From Candidatus Zhuqueibacterota bacterium (GTDB taxonomy: Bacteria > Zhuqueibacterota > Zhuqueibacteria > Oceanimicrobiales > Oceanimicrobiaceae), in the NCBI GenBank assembly GCA_029261995.1, contig JAJDAF010000049.1:1-64000 (forward strand): DNA of 64,000 nucleotides, written 5' to 3'. Positions 43,512 through 52,044 of this stretch are shown here, one piece after another. Positions within the stretch are counted from its first letter, which is position 1; every line of letters starts with the position of its first letter. Both the position numbers and the translations under genes were made by a program. Below the pieces are notes generated by a model. The model saw only the letters and a program-made list of their open reading frames with translations, was not told the origin of the DNA and did not search any database.

Positions 43512-44555
43512 CTAGTCCAACCTATCGAACCGAACCCCAAATCTCGAAAGGTAGCTCGTAAACGCCTCACCGACATCGGAGCTTCCCCGTCTGCTGCGCG
43601 TGGCAAGGTTCAAAACCATCTCATAGTTCTCGCTAAGCTGCTCGGCCTCTGGCTCATCGTAGTCCAACACCAGAACGTTATCTCTGTGTTTGGGCGCGAC
43701 CGGACCGTTTTTGTGGAACAGGATATCGATTTCGTGGGTCTTCTTCTCGCTCTGGCAGTAGATAACTTCTTTCGTCGGGTCCGAGGTTTTCTGTTCGACA
43801 GAAATGGAATTATCCTGCATGTGTCCGACGAAATCGCTGACCATCTGCCTCAGGTGCCTTTCTCTGTCTTTTGGTGACAGCCGCTTCGGGAAGCCTTCTA
43901 CGACCACGCGCGCCGGCGAGCCCATGGCCAGGCTCCTGCCTGGGAGGTCTGAAGCTATCACAGAGCCGGAGCTTATCACCACACCATTTCCGATCGTAAC
44001 TCCAGGCATGACAAAAACGCGCCACGGCAGCCAGACATTGTTGCCAATAGTGACAGGTGCAAATTTCACCGGGTACCCATCGAGCTGCGACAACCAGGAT
44101 CCGTGAGTGAAGATCAGGCAATCGCCGCCAACTCCTGAATCATCACCGATGATGATAGGGCGGGTCGGATTGACAAAGGAATGCTGCATAATCGTGCAGC
44201 GTTTGCCGACCTTCAAACAGGATTGCGAATCGGTTATTCCCCCTACGTAGACCTGTTCCCGGATGCGGGTGTCCTCACCGATCTCGACGCGCTCCGTATC
44301 CATGAAAGTCAAGGCGCCGACAGAGACATACCGGCCGAGCTTCAGGTGCTTTACGCGAATGACGGCCAGAAATCCAATCGTCACGTGGTCAGCAATTTCG
44401 ACTTCCTGCGCATCGATAACGGTACCCATTCCGATCTTGACGTTCTTGCCTATCTTGTAGCCTTTCATTCTGTAAATCAGCTTCTTGATGGAAGATGGCA
44501 GAAAACCCACCAAAGCCATTTGCCTGAGTGGAATGCGGGGTCTCTCCGTGAACAT
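43512..44555 (-). CDS. Hexapeptide-repeat acyltransferase
   Basis: 347 residues from ATG 44555 (AAAGGAT upstream). Residues about 30-200 are left-handed beta-helix hexapeptide repeats (YKIGKNVKIGMGTVID, VTIGNNVWLPWRVFVMPG, VTIGNGVVISSGSVIAS) ending in SLAMGSPARVV, as in sugar O- or N-acetyltransferases (LbH/WcaF-like). A catalytic-type His lies in IFTHGSW. The C-terminal ~130 residues are an extra charged extension of unknown role. Probably acetylates a sugar of the polysaccharide or its precursor. Confidence 0.85.
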   Translation of the reverse strand: MFTERPRIPLRQMALVGFLPSSIKKLIYRMKGYKIGKNVKIGMGTVIDAQEVEIADHVTIGFLAVIRVKHLKLGRYVSVGALTFMDTERVEIGEDTRIREQVYVGGITDSQSCLKVGKRCTIMQHSFVNPTRPIIIGDDSGVGGDCLIFTHGSWLSQLDGYPVKFAPVTIGNNVWLPWRVFVMPGVTIGNGVVISSGSVIASDLPGRSLAMGSPARVVVEGFPKRLSPKDRERHLRQMVSDFVGHMQDNSISVEQKTSDPTKEVIYCQSEKKTHEIDILFHKNGPVAPKHRDNVLVLDYDEPEAEQLSENYEMVLNLATRSRRGSSDVGEAFTSYLSRFGVRFDRLD

Positions 44556-44630
44556 GATTCAAATCCTTTCTAAGACAACATTTTGGTAATCCAGGTGAGC
44601 GGATGGGGTTTGGCGCTCCTCTGTCAGGAA

Positions 44631-44753
44631 CTAGAATTGCGAAACCCAGCGGCTGTCGAAGCCCACATTGTTCACATCTCCGCAGTGCTTCTTGATAAAG
44701 CGGGCGACGACAACCGCTTTGTTGCTGGAGATGGATGAAATGAGAACGTTCAT
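44631..44753 (-). pseudogene. Truncated ATP-grasp-like N-terminal fragment
   Basis: A 40-codon frame (MNVLISSISSNKAVVVARFI, then KKHCGDVNNVGFDSR) starts at ATG 44753 and overlaps the deacetylase stop as ATGA. It ends at TAG 44631. The text looks like the first strand and helix of ATP-grasp ligases related to carbamoyl-phosphate synthase that occur in capsule loci, normally 350 residues or more. After the stop nothing recognisable follows before the acyltransferase start. I read it as the 5' remnant of a deleted gene; a genuine 40-residue peptide is less likely. Confidence 0.55.
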
Positions 44754-45607
44754 CGGCTACCACTCAAATCAGGATCCACTTTTGGCGCCCGGGCAACACT
44801 GAGAGGCGTCGGCAAGCTGAACAACGTGTCGTCCCGGCGCGCAATTTGACCCGCCACCAGGCGTTTCACAAAGTTTTTGATATTCTGGCCGACAAACTCA
44901 ACGCTCCACTCCAAGAAATGTGTGGACCAGCGTTGCGGGTGCGTGTTGACCATAATATGGGCGGGCATTTCATTGCTTTTCAGCTTGTCGATTAGGTCGA
45001 AAGTCGAACTCACCCGCACATCGTGGCTGTTGGCAACCTTGTCGCGAATGATCATGTTGTGCCCATCCCAGGTCCGACAACTGTCAGTCAGATAGAGGGT
45101 TTGGGAGAAGTCGAAATCACAGTAGGGCTCGCCGATGATGTCGTAGTCACGATAATCAATTTTCTTCCAAATCAGGCGATTGTTCCACTTCGAGAGCGGG
45201 CTGCCGTGCATGCAGACAGTTTTGACGGGATAGAACGTGCGAAAGTAGGTCAGGTTCTCCTCGAAGGAACGGACGGCGCCATCGAAATCGCCGCGCGCCA
45301 AAGCCATGTCTTCGTAGTGATAGCCGATTTCATGGCCCAACTCCGCGATCTTCCTGATCACTTCCGGGACGTTGCTCTCTTTCACGATTCTGAAGTAGTA
45401 AGTCGTCTTTAGGCCGAGTTCACGCTCAACTGTCGCGGCGCGTAGAGAGTTGTGCGGCTTCTTATCGACATCATGTCTGAGGATGATGGTCTTGCTGTCG
45501 CTGTTTTCTGCTTCCAGATAATCGCGGACAGAGGTTATTCGATAGCCGGCCTGCAAAGCGGCTTCGAGCAGGTCTCGATAACAATCAAACGTATAATCTC
45601 TTGGCAT
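44750..45607 (-). CDS. Polysaccharide deacetylase-like protein
   Basis: 285 residues from ATG 45607 (AAGAGAGAA upstream). It has NodB-type motifs: IILRHDVDKKPHNS (metal-binding Asp pair), ELGHEIGYHYED with metal His, TVCMHGSPLSKWNN, and a late HIMVNTHPQRW. There is no signal peptide, so it probably acts in the cytoplasm on a sugar nucleotide or lipid-linked intermediate, as do other WbmS-like enzymes of surface-sugar loci. It is coupled (ATGA) to the truncated ATP-grasp fragment and starts 16 bp after the amidotransferase stop. Confidence 0.8.
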   Translation of the reverse strand: MPRDYTFDCYRDLLEAALQAGYRITSVRDYLEAENSDSKTIILRHDVDKKPHNSLRAATVERELGLKTTYYFRIVKESNVPEVIRKIAELGHEIGYHYEDMALARGDFDGAVRSFEENLTYFRTFYPVKTVCMHGSPLSKWNNRLIWKKIDYRDYDIIGEPYCDFDFSQTLYLTDSCRTWDGHNMIIRDKVANSHDVRVSSTFDLIDKLKSNEMPAHIMVNTHPQRWSTHFLEWSVEFVGQNIKNFVKRLVAGQIARRDDTLFSLPTPLSVARAPKVDPDLSGSR

Positions 45608-45623
45608 CGCCGTATTCTCTCTT

Positions 45624-47696
45624 TCAACGTTGGTATAACTTCGGAATGCTGTTGATGATCTTGACGGTTCGCTCGAAGTCGAGACCCACGATTTCTGTAT
45701 ACCACTTCAGCGACTCATAGCGCGGCCGGTTTTCTTCGTTGACCGTAGCGAGCGCCTGTTCGCGGTCAAGCATGCCCTCCCGGATTTGATTGCTGCGGAA
45801 GGTGTCGTACTCCGAGAAGCCCGCGACGGTATAGTAGATGTAGTTGTAAAACGGCGCCGTGCCATCTCCGATGCGCCAGAGCGATTTGGTGTCGATCGCC
45901 ATCTCCCAATCATACTCGTCAAGAATCGTACGGTTGATGTGCGCCTCATCCCAACGGGTATAATCATAAAAATTGAAATAGTCGGCTTTCTTGAAATACT
46001 GGCGAGAAAGAAATGACTTGACGCTATCGTAGATTGAAAAATTGAGATACCTCGGATTCACGGAGATGGTCCGGGCCAGGTAACCATATAAGCGCATTTG
46101 GTTCATCGCTGACAGCGCATAGATGTTCTTCTTGTCGAAATCGAGCTTTGCGCCACAAAACCCAACCTTGAAATCGGTGTTCTCAAGATAGTTGATACCC
46201 CAAATGTTCAAATCGATCTTGGTCTGTTGTTTCAACTTCGTCATGTAGTAGAAAAACGACTTGTCGCCAGCCATGAAAAGTGGCACGATGCCCAGGGTCG
46301 GACGCCTGAGCCAAGCCTCGATATTCAGCCGGATATTGCGCCGCTTTCTCCGTATGTCCGCGGAAACAATGATGTTCTCAACGCCGAGGGTGCCGCAGGT
46401 ACGGGCGATATTTCTGCGGGCGAGGTCGGTGACCATGCCCCAGTCATAGGTATAAGCTAGCACATTCATACCAAGCTCGCGGCGCAGCGCATGCAAAGCG
46501 TAGGTGCTGTCGCGGCCGCCGCTGAAAGGCACAATACATTCCGGTTCGCCATCCGGGCGGCGATAAGGCTCGACCAGGGCATGCAGTTCGTCCAGGCTGA
46601 CCGATCCGCTTTTCGGCACATAGTTGTTGCACAGGTTGCAGACACCTTGCGCGTCGAACTCGATAAAGGGAAAGGTTTCTGGCAGCAGACATTTGCTGCA
46701 GCGCCGCTGCTGGCTGATGGCCTCAAGGTTGTACTCCAGCAACCGTCGCTCACGAGCCGACTCAGGTTGCAGATTGATGTCGGCTACGTCTACCAGCGCG
46801 TCCCGCTGTTTCTCGAGCGTTCCCTTGTCCAACAGCGATGACAATCTGATTTTAAATTGACCGTTCTTGAGATTTTTCTCCGGCTCGTAGTGTACTCCGT
46901 TCATGGAAATCTCAAAAGACTCGACGTTGAAATTGAGAAGGTCGATGACATAGGCAGAATTGGTTTGCACCTGTCTCAGGGTGAAATCGCCGATCTTCTT
47001 CCGTAGACGCGTCTCGGAAATAAATCGCTCCAGAATGTGTCGCTCGGAGGCAAATAACAGAATGTCGCGCTGATTGGTCAAAACATAGAGTGAGCCGTTG
47101 TTGGTGGCAATGACCGCTTTGTTGAGATCCTGAAACACCATGGCAGTCGCAACTGTGCCGAACAGCTCCTTGAATGTCTGCGACGAGGCGGCCTTGAGCG
47201 AGCCGGATTTTTCGAGATGATAGCGGAACAGAGTAAGCAAAATCTCACTGTCCACTTCATACTCGCGCTGCAGTTCCGGATGCGACTGCCAGAGTTCATC
47301 GACGTTGACGATGATACCGTTGTGCACTCCGACAATGCCGTTCTTGATCACCGGCTGATTGTTGCGGTCATCCAACTGCGTGCCATTCGTGACCAGGCGC
47401 GCATGGCCAAAGACCGCGAATGGATGGTCAACGCCTGTCTCCGGCAGAGCATGACCGTAGACTGGCAGCGCATCCGCCAGGAACTCCGTGAATTTGTCAC
47501 TCCTCAGCATCTGCGAAGCGGAAACCGGTCCGCGCAGGACTTGAATTTCCCGGGCCCTGTGGTTCCAGCAGGAAAACCCGGCCGATTCTTTGCCTCGGGA
47601 TTCGGAAAGCATCGCAAGTGCCTTGAGCGTGCCTGCCAACTCCTGGGCATCATAATCAGAATCTGGTTTCGCAATTACGCCAAATATGCCACACAT
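45624..47696 (-). CDS. Class-II glutamine amidotransferase fused to PP-loop N-acetyl-sugar amidotransferase-like domain
   Basis: 690 residues from ATG 47696 (AGGAGAA upstream). The N-terminal Ntn-hydrolase domain (1-~250) starts MCGIFGV with the catalytic Cys2 and has ESRGKESAGF, FGHARLVTNG and GVHNGIIVN. The second part (~325-690) has a Cys cluster (RRCSKCLLPETFPFI, GVCNLCNNY) and the ATP-pyrophosphatase loop PFSGGRDSTYAL. This follows WbpG-type enzymes, which make acetamidino sugars with ammonia from a separate class-I subunit. Here a class-II glutaminase appears fused in place of that subunit. Likely role: amination or amidation of a sugar in the polysaccharide. Confidence 0.85.
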   Translation of the reverse strand: MCGIFGVIAKPDSDYDAQELAGTLKALAMLSESRGKESAGFSCWNHRAREIQVLRGPVSASQMLRSDKFTEFLADALPVYGHALPETGVDHPFAVFGHARLVTNGTQLDDRNNQPVIKNGIVGVHNGIIVNVDELWQSHPELQREYEVDSEILLTLFRYHLEKSGSLKAASSQTFKELFGTVATAMVFQDLNKAVIATNNGSLYVLTNQRDILLFASERHILERFISETRLRKKIGDFTLRQVQTNSAYVIDLLNFNVESFEISMNGVHYEPEKNLKNGQFKIRLSSLLDKGTLEKQRDALVDVADINLQPESARERRLLEYNLEAISQQRRCSKCLLPETFPFIEFDAQGVCNLCNNYVPKSGSVSLDELHALVEPYRRPDGEPECIVPFSGGRDSTYALHALRRELGMNVLAYTYDWGMVTDLARRNIARTCGTLGVENIIVSADIRRKRRNIRLNIEAWLRRPTLGIVPLFMAGDKSFFYYMTKLKQQTKIDLNIWGINYLENTDFKVGFCGAKLDFDKKNIYALSAMNQMRLYGYLARTISVNPRYLNFSIYDSVKSFLSRQYFKKADYFNFYDYTRWDEAHINRTILDEYDWEMAIDTKSLWRIGDGTAPFYNYIYYTVAGFSEYDTFRSNQIREGMLDREQALATVNEENRPRYESLKWYTEIVGLDFERTVKIINSIPKLYQR

Positions 47697-47822
47697 TCAA
47701 TTTCTCCTGTTTGCAAGCGCGAATGGCACTCGCCTTCAGTTGTAGTTTGTCTTGGCCAGTTCAGCACGAATGTGGTTCGCCGGCATGAGCCTGGATTCCT
47801 TCCACTTTGCTGGACGCCGCAA

Positions 47823-48210
47823 CTAGCCACCTGCACTGTGCTGTAGTTCGCGGCGCGTTGCGGGACGTTCCTGCAAGAGTTGCTCATCAATTATTTTCAG
47901 GAACTTCTCTCGATTGGTTTCGGCGCCTAGCTCTATGGAATGCTTATGGGACTGGCTCTTGTAGTAATCGATCTCTTCCCGCGTCAGAAGGTTGAGTTTC
48001 TGCGCAAAGGATTTCGGATCAAAGTCATCTGCCACGATGCCCAGGTCATAGATATCCACCAGTTTTTTCATCTCCGGGAGAGGGCTGACAGCCAAGGCCA
48101 GTCGCACTTGCACGTAGTTCGACTTCATTCTTAGGCCACGCTATCTGGTGGTTAACAATGGAGTCGAAATTGATATCGGTGTAGGTGAAGATCAGGATTC
48201 GCTTCTTCAT
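47823..48210 (-). pseudogene. Internally deleted glycosyltransferase (copy of the GT at 50503-51654)
   Basis: The first ~22 codons from ATG 48210 (MKKRILIFTYTDINFDSIVN) match the start of the intact GT (MKKRVLIFTYTNMNVDGIIS). The next part, after a frame change near 48128, matches only its C-terminal ~90 residues (VRLALAVSPLPEMKKLV, LTREEIDYYKSQSHKHS, ELGAETNREKFLKIIDE). About 270 central codons are gone and the frame is broken. ATG 48210 overlaps the stop of the amidohydrolase by ATGA. Confidence 0.85.
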
Positions 48211-49226
48211 GAAACGGGTCGGGCATGAGTTGAAACGGTTTGCTCGGGCTTGGAAACGGCTTGTGAGATACCGGCATTCTCCACCAGGCCCGCCGCATTC
48301 TCGCCCAGGATCTGCTTAAGTGCACGGGAAGGCAAAGCCAACGAACCGAGCAGGCCTTCCAGGTTGGTTTCGATATTGTCAGAGCCGAACAGAATTTTCT
48401 GAGAGAATTTATCGAGAAAGCGTCTACTAAATCCACGGTCGCGGCTCATGGCGGTAAACCCGGAGGCAGAGAGATCGGCGTAAAAGTTGTCATGCTCCTC
48501 CAGAAACTCAACGACCAGTCCGCCGTCTTTGACTGGCCCGGTAGGATACGCAGGGCCGCCTGCCACTGCATCTCCGGAGAGGTACTTCCAGAACATGGGT
48601 CCGTGGCCAACGATGTTGAGATCCGGGAACTCGCGCAACACATCGCCCAGCGACGCAAAGTCCAGCATGTAACCCGGAAAGTGGATGGTCCGTTGCTCTC
48701 GCCAGTGCTCCAAAGACGGCAGTGCCGATGCCAGGACTTCCAGGGTCCGCCTGGGCAATCCGTGAAGACGATGACTGTTCATCACCTTTGCCAGCACCAC
48801 CTCAAACCGACTATCCGATTCCACCGGCACGACCAGGTCCGAACTCTCTTCCATGTGAAACAAAACCGGCAGGCCGAACTCGGAGGCCGTTGACAGCAGC
48901 CTCTTCACCTTGTCAGAGTTCCAATTTATGGCTGATTTCAGTTCGGCGCACCCCTTGATGCCCCTGGCGCACCAGCTTCGAAGTCTCTGCGGAGCGTCGT
49001 CGTGGTGCGGGTCTGGCGCGTACATTGGAATGATGCGCGACGGGTGCTTCAAATAGGTTTCGTAGATATCCACGACTGACACCTGCTGATACGGCCACTT
49101 CTGAGGGTTGATCTCCTCCCAGGTCAACAGCCAACAGAGGTCGAACTTGTGTCTGTCGAGATAGCGGACAACATCGTCTGACGTATATCCTTCGTAGTTG
49201 ACGTGCATGTGAGCATCTACTCGCAT
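48207..49226 (-). CDS. Amidohydrolase-family metal-dependent hydrolase (intact copy)
   Basis: 339 residues. ATG 49226 was chosen because GAGGAGG lies just upstream; an in-frame start 21 bp earlier lies inside that site. It has the TIM-barrel amidohydrolase pattern: MRVDAHMHV (HxH metal site), GIKGCAELKSAINW, LPVLFHMEES, NIVGHGPMFW and a late Asp in ILFGSDNIETN. Related proteins are decarboxylases or lactonases; in a polysaccharide locus it could deacylate or hydrolyse a modified sugar. It is the second gene of cassette B (GNAT1, amidohydrolase, broken GT). Confidence 0.75.
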   Translation of the reverse strand: MRVDAHMHVNYEGYTSDDVVRYLDRHKFDLCWLLTWEEINPQKWPYQQVSVVDIYETYLKHPSRIIPMYAPDPHHDDAPQRLRSWCARGIKGCAELKSAINWNSDKVKRLLSTASEFGLPVLFHMEESSDLVVPVESDSRFEVVLAKVMNSHRLHGLPRRTLEVLASALPSLEHWREQRTIHFPGYMLDFASLGDVLREFPDLNIVGHGPMFWKYLSGDAVAGGPAYPTGPVKDGGLVVEFLEEHDNFYADLSASGFTAMSRDRGFSRRFLDKFSQKILFGSDNIETNLEGLLGSLALPSRALKQILGENAAGLVENAGISQAVSKPEQTVSTHARPVS

Positions 49227-49284
49227 TTGGCGCCTCCTCTGTCGCAATTATTGTGTCGGAGCTTTTGCACTCTTGCGCTTCATC

Positions 49285-50379
49285 CTAGATCATATAGCCT
49301 TCCGACCACAAGCCGGTAAGATACCAGTTCTTGACATCGTACAACCGTTTTTCATCATCGTATGAAATGTTCTTCAGAACAAATGCTTGACCATCGACTT
49401 TTTTGATGGCGCCGTGCCGCTTCAGCAGGTCAAAGACCGTGGCAACGAGCCTGTTGCGGGTATTCCCGAGAAAACTGACAACCCCCACACCTTGCTTTCT
49501 GCATATTGACAAGACGTAATCGAGTAGAGTTTTGGCGGCGTCCGGATTATCAAAAGCCAGGTCTGATAGATAGGCCGTATTCCGATCGCTGATGGTGAAG
49601 TAGCAGTAGGCCTGCAATTTGTCGTCTTCATATACGAAGGCCGTTTTGTACTTGACGTTCGGATTGTGATACACCCGCCAGTTGATGTAGTCTTCGTCCT
49701 GCTGCAAATGGATGAGATTGGGACATTTCGCTCGCAGCCGGTCATACAGCTCACGCATGTGGTCCATCGACCTGAGTTTATTCTCAAGTACGAATTTGTC
49801 ACGCGCGATTCGTACAGAAAACAGGTTCGTAGCCAGACGCCTAAACCATCCATACAGGCCGAAGGGCCACGCAAGTAACACCAACATCAATCTCACTGGC
49901 ATGCTACGCTTCTTGCTATTGATTTCCGCCGCAGCCTGGCGCGGATTCAACACCAGGATGGACTCGGCCATAACACCTTCGTAGACCTCGAACTCCAATT
50001 TTCTTCGCCACAGTGATGACAAACCCGTGAATCCCCAGACACATTGGATGTTTTTTTGTTGGCATCGGGCCATGGCTCTATTGTAAAGTTTAAAAAACAC
50101 GCCACCGCCTTTGTGGCCAGAATCCACCAGGCTGTTTTCACTTTTGCCGGTGAGACGTTTGGCGCCATCTATGTTCACGAAAATTGGAATCATGCCTTGC
50201 GTGCCGACGATGTGGCCGTCACTCTCGGCCACGGTGAAAACGAACTGATCGCTGCTGTTTGCCTTGTTGCCCCGGTACTCCCAGGTCCAGTGTTCGGGGG
50301 TCCGGCTGTCGCCGTAGCTTTCATTGTGCAGCACAACTGCAGCTTCGATTTCACTGTCTTTGATGTCTCTTATCTCCAT
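49285..50379 (-). CDS. GNAT-family acyltransferase (GNAT1)
   Basis: 364 residues. ATG 50379 follows GAGAGGTGA; an in-frame start 36 bp upstream is less likely. The N-terminal GNAT core reads EIRDIKDSEIEAAVVLHN, FVFTVAESDGHIVGTQGMIP and ENSLVDSGHKGGGVFFKLYN (acyl-CoA loop). A second half (residues ~215-364) resembles another GNAT fold (AFVYEDDKLQAYCYFTIS, YLSDLAFDNPDAAKTLL). It is closely similar to GNAT2 at 52045 along its whole length, both ending GLWSEGYxI. Probably acylates an amino sugar. Confidence 0.8.
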   Translation of the reverse strand: MEIRDIKDSEIEAAVVLHNESYGDSRTPEHWTWEYRGNKANSSDQFVFTVAESDGHIVGTQGMIPIFVNIDGAKRLTGKSENSLVDSGHKGGGVFFKLYNRAMARCQQKNIQCVWGFTGLSSLWRRKLEFEVYEGVMAESILVLNPRQAAAEINSKKRSMPVRLMLVLLAWPFGLYGWFRRLATNLFSVRIARDKFVLENKLRSMDHMRELYDRLRAKCPNLIHLQQDEDYINWRVYHNPNVKYKTAFVYEDDKLQAYCYFTISDRNTAYLSDLAFDNPDAAKTLLDYVLSICRKQGVGVVSFLGNTRNRLVATVFDLLKRHGAIKKVDGQAFVLKNISYDDEKRLYDVKNWYLTGLWSEGYMI

Positions 50380-50424
50380 GTCATCACCTCTCGTGCTTGG
50401 GTTTCGTTCTTGCATGCATGAAAA

Positions 50425-50519
50425 TCAGGCCCCGCCATTAGTTGGGCATAGATCTGCAGCAATCCATCTAAATAGGTATTCATGTCGAACCGTTTGCTGT
50501 TCTCAAGGTTGTGGCGAGC
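50425..50519 (-). pseudogene. Orphan glycosyltransferase C-terminal tail
   Basis: In a frame overlapping the end of the intact GT, the minus strand reads ARHNLENSKRFDMNTYLDGL then LQIYAQLMAG. This looks like the last helix of a different GT4 protein (the pattern ENxxRF...YLxLYxxL). No matching upstream part remains. I read it as the 3' end of a lost glycosyltransferase left at a recombination joint. Confidence 0.4.
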
Positions 50520-51654
50520 TCCGTGAGTTCAGGATGGATTCGACGATACTCAGGAACTTGTCCTTGTTAGATTCCGCCCCTAACTCCTTGGCATGGTGGT
50601 GGGCGCGACTCTTGTAGTAGTCGATCTCCTGCTTGCTCAGGCTGTTGAGCTTGCACGCCAGGGACTCAGGTTCGTTAGTGTCGCCTACCACGCCAAGATC
50701 GTAGGCTTCTACCAGCTTCTTCATCTCTGGCAGCGGACTGATCGCCAACACCAATCTCGCCTGGATGTACTGAAAAACTTTGTGGGCCAGGCTGTATTCC
50801 TCGTTGAGATTGGTGGGGGGCATGAAAAACAACCCGATATCGAAGGCGTTGGTGTACGCCACAATTTCGTCGAAAGGTCGTGCTTCGGTAAAGGTGATTC
50901 GGGGATACGCCGCCGCCAGCTTCCGCAATTTCTTGATGTACATTCTGCTGATTGTGCTGTGCTCAACCAGAATCAGCGTCAAAGTGAAGCGCTCGTCGAG
51001 GTATCTCATCATGTCTATCATCAGTTCAATCTTTCTCGACTTGCTGGCCAGACCATGATGAATTATTCGAATATTATCCATGTCGGTCGGACTCGGCTCG
51101 ATGTCGGAATAGTTGACGGCGTTGTGGATGAAGCCAGCCGGAATGCCGAACCTCTCGGTATAAAAATTCCGCAGGCTCTCATTGACGGTGATGGTGAAGT
51201 CACATTTCTTGAGAAAATTCCCGGCCAACCAGTTGTAGTAGTCCCGCATAACGAAGCGCCAGAGCAAAGAATCGCTATAGACCTCCGTGTAGAATTCACG
51301 GGCGTAGAGAATGACCTTTGCGCCCTTCGCCACCTGAAAGGCGACCGGCAACAATCGCAGGTGGTGGACGATGATAAGGTCGTACCTATTCTCCGACAGG
51401 GCGGCCGCAATCTCACGGTTTGGCCTGTTCCAAACGAAACTTTCATAGCTACGGACCTGCAGAAGCGGATAACGCAGCATGCGTTTCGGGAACGGGTCAT
51501 CCTCATACTTGAAGTATCGGATATCATGCTGCTCGTGCGGAATGTGGCAGACAGCGTGGATTTCGTACTCATCCGCCAACCATTTTAGATGATTGCTGAT
51601 GATGCCATCCACATTCATGTTCGTGTAGGTAAAAATCAGAACCCGTTTCTTCAT
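50503..51654 (-). CDS. Glycosyltransferase, GT-B fold (intact copy)
   Basis: 383 residues from ATG 51654 (weak ribosome site). The N-terminal domain starts KKRVLIFTYTNMNVDGIISN with LIIVHHLRLLPVAF; the C-terminal domain has RIIHHGLASKSRKIELMIDM, LTLILVEH, FDEIVAYTNAFDIGLFFMPP and a tail LNSLSKQEIDYYKSRAHHHA. The layout is that of GT1/GT4-like retaining transferases, though the E-x7-E donor motif is not obvious. It is cytoplasmic or membrane-peripheral. It is the third gene of cassette A; the second copy is the deleted pseudogene at 47823. Confidence 0.8.
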   Translation of the reverse strand: MKKRVLIFTYTNMNVDGIISNHLKWLADEYEIHAVCHIPHEQHDIRYFKYEDDPFPKRMLRYPLLQVRSYESFVWNRPNREIAAALSENRYDLIIVHHLRLLPVAFQVAKGAKVILYAREFYTEVYSDSLLWRFVMRDYYNWLAGNFLKKCDFTITVNESLRNFYTERFGIPAGFIHNAVNYSDIEPSPTDMDNIRIIHHGLASKSRKIELMIDMMRYLDERFTLTLILVEHSTISRMYIKKLRKLAAAYPRITFTEARPFDEIVAYTNAFDIGLFFMPPTNLNEEYSLAHKVFQYIQARLVLAISPLPEMKKLVEAYDLGVVGDTNEPESLACKLNSLSKQEIDYYKSRAHHHAKELGAESNKDKFLSIVESILNSRSSPQP

Positions 51655-51752
51655 TGTCTACCGAAGGTGTGCAATTTAGTTTATCTGGCGGTGGTTGACC
51701 CGACGCAGTTGCTGGAAGACTTACGCATGGCGTGCTTGCGACTTTGTGTGAC

Positions 51753-52030
51753 TCATATCCGAGAGAGCGCCGGCTCAACCAACCTGAGGGCATTTTCACC
51801 CATAACTGCTCGCATCAATTTCGATGACGAACGGAGCGCCTTCACAAAGTCTTCCATGCCGGTGTTGATGTTACCTGAGCCAAAGTGATCGCGGTTCATC
51901 GCATGGAAGCCGGCCGCTGCGAGGTCGATGTAAGGTTGCCGTGTTGTTTAAGGAATCTGCTTGCCAAACCGCCTTTCCCCATGGGGCCAGTCGGGTATAT
52001 GGGGCCGCCATGGCTAACGCCGCCTGTCAG
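51753..52030 (-). pseudogene. Remnant of a second amidohydrolase gene
   Basis: The minus strand gives HGGPIYPTGPMGKGGLASRF then LKQHGN, and after a lost base NLYIDLAAAGFHAMNRD, then GNINTGMEDFVKALRSS, MRAVMGENALRLVEPALSRI and a stop at 51753. This aligns with the last third of the intact amidohydrolase (GGPAYPTGPVKDGGLVVEF, ADLSASGFTAMSRD, GSDNIETNLEGLL, ILGENAAGLVENAG). Missing are the N-terminal two thirds with the HxH metal site and about 16 residues before the GSDNIE region. Confidence 0.85.
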
Positions 52031-52044
52031 CGCAGCGGCAAGCA

